NCBI RefSeq assembly: GCF_030450055.1
Contig: NZ_CP118480.1
Location: 2,011,415-2,075,414, forward strand
Origin: Gallaecimonas kandeliae
GTDB taxonomy: Bacteria > Pseudomonadota > Gammaproteobacteria > Enterobacterales > Gallaecimonadaceae
Length of the DNA: 64,000 bases
Direction of reading: 5' to 3'
In this document: piece after piece, positions 58,002-64,000 of the stretch
How positions within the stretch are numbered: position 1 is the stretch's first letter
Layout of the letters: every line of letters starts with the position of its first letter
Program-made: the position numbers and the translations under genes
Notes under the pieces: generated by a model
The model's database searches: none
Seen by the model: only the letters and a program-made list of their open reading frames with translations
Told to the model about the DNA's origin: nothing

Positions 58002-58919
58002 ATGATCATCAGACCCCGCCACCAGTCCCATTTCAAACTGCTGCTCTCCAACAAGGGCTCTGTGCTCAAACAGATCCGCGGCCGGCTGCTGCTGGTGACC
58101 TTGCTGTCGGTGGCCGTGACCCTGGCCGGCGGCTGGCTTTACCACTACAAGGTGACCCTGAGCTTCACCCCCTTCCTGCTGATGGGCCTGCCGCTCGCCA
58201 TCTTCCTCGGCTTTCGCAACAGCGTCGGCTACGACCGCTTCTGGGAGGGGCGCAACCAGTGGGGCGAACTGCTGATCGTCTGTCGCAACTTGGCCCGCCA
58301 GGCCCTGTCCCTGCCCGCCGACGTCGACCAAACCCAGGCCAGGGCCCAGATCTACCGGCTGCTGGCCTTCGTCCATGCCTTGAAAGACCACCTGCGCGGC
58401 GACGGCCCAACCGATCTCTCGGCCCTGCTGCCGGCCGGGGAGCTGGCCGCCGTCGAGGCCGCCCCCAACAGGCCCAACAAGGTGCTGCTGTTCACCGCCA
58501 AAAGCTTTGCGGCCCTTAGCCACCAGGGCAAGGTGGCGCCGGATCTGATGGCCCGCATCGACGACCAGGTGACGCGGCTTTCCTACATCCTCGGCGGCTG
58601 CGAGCGCATCAAGACCACCCCCATCCCCTATTCCTACCTCTTGCTGCTGCACAGGACCGTCTTCGTCTACTGCCTGCTGCTGCCCTTCGGCCTGGTGGAC
58701 TCGGTGGGCTACCTGACGCCGCTGCTGGTGCTGGTGCTGGCCTATACCTTCTTCGGCCTGGACGCCCTGGGGGACGAGATAGAAGATCCCTTCGACGCCG
58801 ATCCCAATGACTTGCCCCTGGACGCCATCAGCCGCAATATCGAAGTGAATCTGCGGTCCCTGCTGGACGAGACCGAACTGCCGCCCCAACTGGAGCCCAA
58901 GGATCAGGTGCTGTTATGA
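58002..58919 (+). CDS. bestrophin-like chloride channel family protein
   Basis: A 305-residue membrane protein of the bestrophin (RFP-TM, YneE-like) family. After a basic start (MIIRPRHQSHFKLLLSNKGS) come helices at about 25-42 and 50-66, then FLGFRNSVGYDRFWEGRNQW, the conserved bestrophin segment, and two later helices around 215-255, ending with LGDEIEDPFDADPNDLPLDA, the family's cytoplasmic signature. Bacterial members form pentameric ion channels. The start at 58002 fits the conserved N-terminus. It overlaps the ybaK gene by four bases. Confidence 0.9.
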   Translation: MIIRPRHQSHFKLLLSNKGSVLKQIRGRLLLVTLLSVAVTLAGGWLYHYKVTLSFTPFLLMGLPLAIFLGFRNSVGYDRFWEGRNQWGELLIVCRNLARQALSLPADVDQTQARAQIYRLLAFVHALKDHLRGDGPTDLSALLPAGELAAVEAAPNRPNKVLLFTAKSFAALSHQGKVAPDLMARIDDQVTRLSYILGGCERIKTTPIPYSYLLLLHRTVFVYCLLLPFGLVDSVGYLTPLLVLVLAYTFFGLDALGDEIEDPFDADPNDLPLDAISRNIEVNLRSLLDETELPPQLEPKDQVLL

Positions 58920-59386
58920 CCCCTGCCATAGTGCTGCTGCAAAAGACCCAGACCCCCCACCAGGTGCTGAGCTACCAGCATGACCCCAAGGCCCCGGCCT
59001 ATGGCCTGGAGGCCGCCGAAGTCCTGGGATTGGCGGTGGAGCAGGTCTTCAAGACCCTGCTGGCGAAACTGGATGACGGCAAGCTGGTGGTGGCCTTGGT
59101 GCCGGTGCACCGGCAGCTGGATCTCAAGCTGCTGGCCAAAGCCGCTGGCGCCAAGAAGGCCCAGATGGCGCCGCCCCATGACGCAGAGAAGGCCACAGGT
59201 TACGTGGTGGGTGGCATCAGTCCCCTGGGCCAGAAGAAGGCCTTGCCCCTCTTCCTCGACGACAGCGCCAAGGCTTTCGAGGTCATCCACGTCAGCGGCG
59301 GGCGCCGCGGCCTGGAGCTGGCCCTGGCCCCAGAGGCCCTCTGCGCCCTGACCCGGGGGCGCTTCGCCAGCCTGGGCAAGGATTGA
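58916..59386 (+). CDS. ybaK: Cys-tRNA(Pro)/Cys-tRNA(Cys) deacylase YbaK
   Basis: A 156-residue trans-editing enzyme that removes cysteine mischarged onto tRNA(Pro). VFKTLLAKLDDGKLVVALVP with the conserved Lys, GAKKAQMAPPHDAEKATGYV and GGISPLGQKKALPLFLDDSA are the typical YbaK/EbsC blocks, with the GGxSPxG motif forming the substrate pocket. The ATG overlaps the stop of the bestrophin gene. Confidence 0.93.
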   Translation: MTPAIVLLQKTQTPHQVLSYQHDPKAPAYGLEAAEVLGLAVEQVFKTLLAKLDDGKLVVALVPVHRQLDLKLLAKAAGAKKAQMAPPHDAEKATGYVVGGISPLGQKKALPLFLDDSAKAFEVIHVSGGRRGLELALAPEALCALTRGRFASLGKD

Positions 59387-59587
59387 CCCATTGTTGTTTT
59401 ATTTCATCAACATTTCTCAAAAACCTGCTGCCGCTGGCCAGCCTCTCAGGACCGCTCAGGCAAAAATGCGTTAGTTTACGTCAATGTCAATTTGACAGCG
59501 CCGAAGGGGGCCGCCCAGAATGCGGCTCCTTCTCGCGCCGGCCCAAAGGCCGGCCATTATCACAACGACAACGACGAGGAAGCCGCC

Positions 59588-60826
59588 GTGGCCGGAGCAC
59601 TGCCCCAGGACTCAACCCGCCCCCTTGCCCAACACCACCAGCAGCACAGCTTCGCCCTGGTGGCCTTGACCAGCCTCTTCTTCATGTGGGGCTTTATCAC
59701 CTGTCTCAACGACATCCTGATCCCCCACCTCAAGAGCGTCTTCAGCCTCAACTACACCCAGGCGATGCTGATCCAGTTCTGCTTCTTCGGCGCCTATTTC
59801 GTGGTGTCCCTGCCGGCGGGCAAACTGGTCAAGCGCATCGGCTACAAGGGCGGCCTGGTGGCTGGCCTGTTGCTGGCGGCCCTGGGCTGCGCCCTCTTCA
59901 TACCGGCGGCCAGCTACAAGGTCTATGTGCTCTTCCTGGGCGCCTTGTTCATCCTGGCCAGCGGCGTCACCTTGTTGCAGGTGGCGGCCAACCCCTATGT
60001 GACAGTGCTGGGCAAGGCGGAGACCGCCTCGGCCCGCTTGACCCTGACCCAGGCCTTCAACTCCCTGGGCACCACTGTGGCCCCCTGGTTCGGCGCCCTG
60101 TTGATCCTCGGCGCCGCCGGTAGCGGCGCCGACAGCGTCAAGTTCCCCTACCTGTTGCTGGCCTGCGCCTTCGCCCTGCTGGCCCTCATCTTCGCCGCCC
60201 TGAAACTGCCCGACGTCCGTGACCAGGAAGCCCAGCAGTCCCAGGCCGACGACCAGGGCCTGCACAGTGCCTGGCAGTACCGCCACCTGGTGTTGGGCGC
60301 CTTGGGTATCTTCGTCTACGTGGGGGCCGAGGTGAGCATCGGCAGCCTGCTGGTCAACTTCCTGGGCGAGAAGAACATCGCCGGCCTGGCCGAGAGCGAT
60401 GCCGCCCATTACGTCAGCTACTACTGGGGCGGCGCCATGGTGGGCCGTTTCGCCGGCGCCCTGGTGATGCGCCATATCCGCGCCGGCAAGGTGCTGGCCT
60501 TCAACGCCCTGGCCGCCGTGGTGCTGTTGGCATTGACCATCACAGGCCAGGGGGCCCTCGCCATGTGGGCCGTGCTGGCGGTGGGTCTTTGCAACTCCAT
60601 CATGTTCCCCACCCTCTTCAGCCTGGCGCTGCAGGGCCTTGGCCGCCACACCAGCCAGGGCTCGGGCGTGCTCTGCCTGGCCATCGTCGGCGGCGCCGTG
60701 GTGCCGCTGCTCACCGGCACCCTGGTCGATGTGCTGGGTCTGCAACTGGCCTTGACCCTGCCGGCCCTCTGCTACCTCTACATCGCCTATTACGGCGCCA
60801 AGGGCTCCAGGCCCCAACCCTGGTAA
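59588..60826 (+). CDS. sugar MFS transporter, FucP/GluP-like
   Basis: About 412 residues with twelve helices of the major facilitator superfamily. [20 protein letters not shown] is the first-helix signature of the L-fucose/glucose/galactose:proton symporter group, and [20 protein letters not shown] with [12 protein letters not shown] follows. I choose the GTG at 59588, seven bases after GAGGAA; a longer frame to 59492 adds a hydrophilic tail without similarity. The sugar cannot be decided from sequence. It is monocistronic, with a strong terminator behind it. Confidence 0.88.
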   Translation: MAGALPQDSTRPLAQHHQQHSFALVALTSLFFMWGFITCLNDILIPHLKSVFSLNYTQAMLIQFCFFGAYFVVSLPAGKLVKRIGYKGGLVAGLLLAALGCALFIPAASYKVYVLFLGALFILASGVTLLQVAANPYVTVLGKAETASARLTLTQAFNSLGTTVAPWFGALLILGAAGSGADSVKFPYLLLACAFALLALIFAALKLPDVRDQEAQQSQADDQGLHSAWQYRHLVLGALGIFVYVGAEVSIGSLLVNFLGEKNIAGLAESDAAHYVSYYWGGAMVGRFAGALVMRHIRAGKVLAFNALAAVVLLALTITGQGALAMWAVLAVGLCNSIMFPTLFSLALQGLGRHTSQGSGVLCLAIVGGAVVPLLTGTLVDVLGLQLALTLPALCYLYIAYYGAKGSRPQPW

Positions 60827-60841
60827 ATAGCGCTGCGCGAT

Positions 60842-60876
60842 AAAAAAACCGGGGCAAGCCCCGGTTTTTTTTTTAT
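60842..60876 (+). terminator. bidirectional intrinsic terminator
   Basis: Stem AAAAAAACCGGGGC / GCCCCGGTTTTTTT between the sugar transporter gene and the convergent SAH-hydrolase-like gene. Confidence 0.93.
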
Positions 60877-61997
60877 CACAGCACGGCGCGCCAGGCGGGC
60901 TCCGGCAGCAGATGCAGGCCGGGCTCGGCCCCCTGCCCCGCCCCCACAACATGGCCTATGCCGGCCACCATCACCGCCAGGGTGACGTCGAAGGCGTTGA
61001 GGCTGTCGCCGTAGCCGGCGGTGAGGTTGAACATGGAGCCGTCCGCCAGCAGGTAAAGGGTCCGGCCCGGCAAGGCATAGGCGTTCACGAAGGGCATGGG
61101 CTGGCTGTGGGGATGGGCCTTCAAGAAAGGCACCTCTATCTCCTCGGCCACATGGCCGACGTTGAGAATGAAGGCCCCGTCCTTCATGGCGGCAAGCTGT
61201 TGCCGGCCGAGGACATGCTTGGCGCCGGTGGCTGTGGCCACCACCTCGGCGCTGGCCACGGCCTCGTCCAAAGTCACCACCGGCCAGCCGTCGTAGCGGG
61301 CCTGCAGGGCCCTGGCGGGATCGGTCTCCGCCACCAGCACCTGGCCGCCGTAGGCCTTGGCCGAAGCCGCCACCCCCTGGCCCACCAGGCCGTAGCCGAT
61401 CACCAGCACCGTCTTTTCATGCAGCGTCAGGTGGGTGGTCTGGAAGAAGGTGTGCCAGGCGGTCAGCCCCACCATGTGGCGGTTATGCAGCCCTTCTTTT
61501 ACCGGCAGATCGTCCCAGTTGAAGATGGGGTAGCGGGGTGCCACACCGCCGAGGCGGCTGATCCCAGACCCAGTGGCCTCGAGGCCCGCCTTGATGGCAG
61601 GGCCGTCGGCAAACTGGTGCAACCTGGCCGTGAGGTCGGCGCCCATCTCGCAAAGATGGGTCGGCCCCCAGGCCAGGGCCGCGTCGAAGGAGGCGGACCA
61701 GTCGGCATCGCTCATGTCGCGCCAGGCCATGGCCTCGGCGCCCTTGGCCACCAGGTGTGCCACCACCTGATCCTGCACCGTCGTCGGGTTGCAGGTGGTC
61801 AGGAACAGCTTGGCGCCTCGCTCGATCAGCCCCTCCACCAGGGGCGCCATCTTGAGATCCAGGTGCATGTTGCAGGCCAGGCGCACCTGGCTGAGATCAG
61901 GCAGAGCCGCCAAGGCTTTGGCGGTGCGTGGCATGTGGCGCCTGGCCCAGGCCAGTTCGGCGGCGAAATCCTGATACATTCGGGGTTCCATCTTCAT
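60876..61997 (-). CDS. adenosylhomocysteinase-like protein (short, divergent)
   Basis: A 373-residue protein related to S-adenosylhomocysteine hydrolase. The order of features fits: MYQDFAAELAWARRHMPRTA at the start, LACNMHLDLKMAPLVEGLIE, then the NAD-binding VLVIGYGLVGQGVAASAKAY and ATATGAKHVLGRQQLAAMKD. It is about 60-100 residues shorter than typical enzymes and lacks the conserved C-terminal Lys/Tyr-ending tail that closes the NAD pocket of the partner subunit. It could therefore act on another substrate or be a regulatory relative. A downstream ATG at 61979 is an alternative start. Confidence 0.78.
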   Translation of the reverse strand: MKMEPRMYQDFAAELAWARRHMPRTAKALAALPDLSQVRLACNMHLDLKMAPLVEGLIERGAKLFLTTCNPTTVQDQVVAHLVAKGAEAMAWRDMSDADWSASFDAALAWGPTHLCEMGADLTARLHQFADGPAIKAGLEATGSGISRLGGVAPRYPIFNWDDLPVKEGLHNRHMVGLTAWHTFFQTTHLTLHEKTVLVIGYGLVGQGVAASAKAYGGQVLVAETDPARALQARYDGWPVVTLDEAVASAEVVATATGAKHVLGRQQLAAMKDGAFILNVGHVAEEIEVPFLKAHPHSQPMPFVNAYALPGRTLYLLADGSMFNLTAGYGDSLNAFDVTLAVMVAGIGHVVGAGQGAEPGLHLLPEPAWRAVL

Positions 61998-62136
61998 GAA
62001 TGCAAAGGGCTATTGTCGGCGATCCGGCAAGGATAAGGAACAAAAAGGCAAATGGGGAAAAAGGGTGCAAAAACGCCGTCCTGGCCCTGGCCTTGCGTGG
62101 TTTTTCTCGTCAAATCAAACCACAAGGAGAAAGACC

Positions 62137-62250
62137 ATGCTCAAACTCGACCCCAGCTTCCAGCAAAGCCCTTCCCTGCAACTGGGCCCTGACACCCAGA
62201 ACGCCAGTTTGGCGGCAACTAGTTGCCGAGACGCAAGGCCGGTGCCCTAG
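62137..62250 (+). CDS. possible 37-residue leader peptide or small protein
   Basis: The ATG at 62137 follows CAAGGAGAAAGACC, a strong ribosome binding site. The frame encodes 37 residues (begins MLKLDPSFQQSPSLQLG) of no known family. Its TAG stop is exactly the three-base loop of a perfect 11-bp hairpin, GGCCGGTGCCC / GGGCACCGGCC (62237-62261). The geometry looks like a translated leader ending inside a hairpin, but no T run follows and no amino-acid codon run is seen. Confidence 0.4.
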   Translation: MLKLDPSFQQSPSLQLGPDTQNASLAATSCRDARPVP

Positions 62251-62261
62251 GGGCACCGGCC
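62237..62261 (+). other. perfect 11-bp hairpin upstream of the Bax-inhibitor-1-like gene
   Basis: GGCCGGTGCCC / GGGCACCGGCC with TAG loop and no following T run. It lies 75 bases before the membrane protein gene and could be a weak terminator or mRNA structure. Confidence 0.75.
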
Positions 62262-62336
62262 AATTGACAGCCTCCTTCGCCGCCGTCAGTATCGGCCCAC
62301 GGCATGTCGCCGTCAGGCACCCGACCAGGAGACTAC

Positions 62337-62996
62337 ATGGACGTCAGCGTTTTCGACCGCCGCGAGACCAGCGACCAGCTGATCAGCGCCCCCCTCTACA
62401 ACCTCATCATCGGCCTCACCCTCTGCTGGGGCTTTCTCGCCAACTGGTGGATGGTGACCAACATCGATCCCCGGAGCATCGCCGGCATCAACCCCTGGGT
62501 GTTCTTCCTCGGCTACTTCGCCTCCTGCTTCGCCGGCATCTACTTGTTCCGCAAGTCCGACAATCCCCTGGTGAGCTTCATCGGCTACAACCTGGTGGTG
62601 GTGCCCTTCGGCCTGGTGATCAATCTGGTGGTGGCGGGCTACAACCCGGAAGTGGTGGCCGAAGCGGTGCGCATCACCGGCTTTGTCACCGTCGGCATGA
62701 TGGCCCTCGGCACCCTGTTCCCGGCCTTCTTCGCCCGCATTGGCGGCGCCCTGACCCTGGCCCTGCTGCTGGTGATAGTGGTGGAGCTGGTGGAGATCTT
62801 CATCTTCAAGATGCACCACGGCATCCTCGACTGGATAGTGGCCCTCATCTTCTGCGGCTACATCGGCTATGACTGGGGCCGCGCCAACGCCATTCCCAAG
62901 ACGGTGGACAACGCCATCGACAGCGCCGCCGCCCTCTACATCGACATCATCAACCTCTTCCTGCGCATACTGCGCATCCTTGGCCGCAACCGCTGA
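62337..62996 (+). CDS. Bax inhibitor-1 family (UPF0005) membrane protein
   Basis: A 219-residue polytopic membrane protein of seven helices. The order LYNLIIGLTLCWGFLANWWM, then a run of closely spaced hydrophobic helices, ending with LDWIVALIFCGYIGYDWGRA and AALYIDIINLFLRILRILGR (with acidic residues in the last helices) is typical of bacterial Bax-inhibitor-1-like proteins such as YbhL and YetJ, which can form pH-sensitive calcium leaks. The ATG at 62337 has CAGGAGA upstream. Confidence 0.87.
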   Translation: MDVSVFDRRETSDQLISAPLYNLIIGLTLCWGFLANWWMVTNIDPRSIAGINPWVFFLGYFASCFAGIYLFRKSDNPLVSFIGYNLVVVPFGLVINLVVAGYNPEVVAEAVRITGFVTVGMMALGTLFPAFFARIGGALTLALLLVIVVELVEIFIFKMHHGILDWIVALIFCGYIGYDWGRANAIPKTVDNAIDSAAALYIDIINLFLRILRILGRNR

Positions 62997-63011
62997 ACCA
63001 AGGCAAAGAAA

Positions 63012-63036
63012 AAAGGCGCCCCAGGGCGCCTTTTTT
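63012..63036 (+). terminator. intrinsic terminator
   Basis: Stem AAAGGCGCC / GGCGCCTTT around CCAG, followed by TTTTTT. Confidence 0.93.
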
Positions 63037-63059
63037 GTTGAGGTTTGTCCGCCGCACCT

Positions 63060-64000
63060 TCAACGGCGAAAGCGCACCACCAGTTCGTGGAGCTGGTCGG
63101 AGACGTCCCGCAGCTCGCGGACGCTGCCGGCACTGGCCTCGGCCTGGCCCAGGCTGGTTTCGGCCAGGCCGGCTATGGTCACCACCTGGCGGTTGATCTC
63201 TTCGGCCACGTGGGCCTGTTCTTCCACGGCGGCGGCCATCTGCAAGGACATGCCGGCGATGCTGCCCACCGCTTCCGAGATGCCCGACAGCATGGATTCG
63301 GCCTCCCGCACCCGCTCCAGGCCCTGCTCGGCGTCCACCTTGCCGGTGTCGGCCACCCGCACCGCTTCCTCGGCGCGCTGGGTCAGGGCATGGATGATCT
63401 GGTGGATCTCCTGGGTCGAATCCTGGGTGCGCTTGGCCAACTGGCGCACCTCGTCGGCCACCACCGCAAAACCCCGGCCCTGTTCACCGGCCCTGGCCGC
63501 CTCTATGGCGGCGTTCAGGGCCAGCAGGTTGGTCTGCTCGGCTATCTGCTCGATCATCTGCGCTGCCTTGGCGATGCTGTGGCTCTGCTCCGACAGCGCC
63601 GTCACAGAGCCGCCGATGGCGTCCACCGTGGTCTTGAGTTGCTCTATGGAGCCGCGGGTCACCCCCGCCACCTGCCGGCCCTCGCCCGCCAGGCGGTTGG
63701 CCTCTTCGGCCTTGCTGGCCGTGGTCTGCACGTGCTCTGAGACCTCGCTGATGGTGGTGGTCATCTGGTGCATGGCGGTGGCCACCTGCTCCGTCTCCTG
63801 CTGCTGGCGCTGCATCTGCTCGCAGGCCTGTTCGGACTGCCTGAGTCCCTGCCCGGACTGGCTGGCCACCTTCGCAGAGGCTTCCTCGATGCGGGTCATG
63901 ACGGTATCCAGATGGGCCTTGGTGGCCAGGATCTTGACCTTGAGCAGACCCAGCAGATCCTTGTCGTCTGTGTAGGTCTGCACTGCCAGGTCGTGGCTGA
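63060..64000 (-). CDS. methyl-accepting chemotaxis protein (5' end outside the window)
   Basis: The visible 313 residues are the C-terminal signalling half of a chemoreceptor. The hairpin-tip motif [20 protein letters not shown] and [20 protein letters not shown] is the protein-protein contact site with CheW/CheA, and [20 protein letters not shown] lies in the return helix. Upstream residues ([20 protein letters not shown]) continue open to the window edge; a GTG near 63983 is internal. The sensory domain is not visible. No C-terminal NWETF-like tether is present. Confidence 0.92.
   Translation of the reverse strand, partial: SHDLAVQTYTDDKDLLGLLKVKILATKAHLDTVMTRIEEASAKVASQSGQGLRQSEQACEQMQRQQQETEQVATAMHQMTTTISEVSEHVQTTASKAEEANRLAGEGRQVAGVTRGSIEQLKTTVDAIGGSVTALSEQSHSIAKAAQMIEQIAEQTNLLALNAAIEAARAGEQGRGFAVVADEVRQLAKRTQDSTQEIHQIIHALTQRAEEAVRVADTGKVDAEQGLERVREAESMLSGISEAVGSIAGMSLQMAAAVEEQAHVAEEINRQVVTIAGLAETSLGQAEASAGSVRELRDVSDQLHELVVRFRR

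Overview
The window is GC-rich DNA, densely packed with genes, from a gammaproteobacterial chromosome. FolM-FolE, RNase II, PBP4, NorM, YbaK, DnaJ-related and DUF3080 proteins, tRNA-Val(GAC) and tandem M3 peptidases all fit a marine or estuarine member of the Alteromonadales/Aeromonadales neighbourhood. Gallaecimonas is my best guess, but this is inference from gene content only. Both ends cut genes: an aryl-polyene-cluster membrane protein at 1-370 and a chemotaxis receptor at 63060-64000.

Layout. 1-3060: the end of an aryl polyene (APE) pigment cluster on the minus strand (phosphopantetheinyl transferase, chain-length-factor-like ketosynthase, acyltransferase, two acyl carrier proteins, COG4648 membrane protein). 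3129-4387: folM-folE. 4621-6586: a periplasmic glutathione peroxidase, then an ECF sigma factor and its ChrR-type zinc anti-sigma factor; the peroxidase and the sigma gene share a matching ECF promoter. 6644-16498: azoreductase, two tandem sodium:neurotransmitter-type symporters, a NatAB-like exporter and a MacAB-like exporter whose last gene has its 3' end tandemly repeated. 16888-24033: a lipoprotein, an acetyltransferase/nitrilase fusion, a DsrE protein, a TsdB-TsdA-like thiosulfate/tetrathionate cytochrome pair, a 57-bp repeat array and RNase II.

24884-30976 is a chromosomal integron: an intact IntI-type integrase with a LexA box upstream, a presumed attI, and nine cassettes. The 5' core of each cassette is the exact reverse complement of the first core of its own attC, so the cassette boundaries can be set to the base. 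Cargo includes a HEPN-domain protein, a CPBP membrane protease, a reverse-oriented small DNA-binding-type protein with its own promoter and operator-like repeats, lipo- and membrane proteins, and unknowns. The array ends at an attC that is cut by an IS110/IS1111-family transposase remnant.

31201-41504 is a run of small accessory genes (three GNAT acetyltransferases, MAPEG, VOC, EVE, DUF5519, DUF1801, a HAD lipoprotein, a CBS protein) with one pseudogene. 41542-50874 returns to core functions: a TetR/aldehyde dehydrogenase/GMC oxidase unit, riboflavin synthase, DnaJ-related protein, PBP4, NorM and a DUF3080 lipoprotein. 51011-51273 holds three identical tRNA-Val genes. 51377-64000 holds a split spermidine-synthase-like pair, two tandem M3 peptidase lipoproteins with co-duplicated leaders, a bestrophin-like channel, YbaK, a sugar MFS transporter, a short SAH-hydrolase-like protein, a Bax-inhibitor-1-like protein and the chemotaxis receptor.
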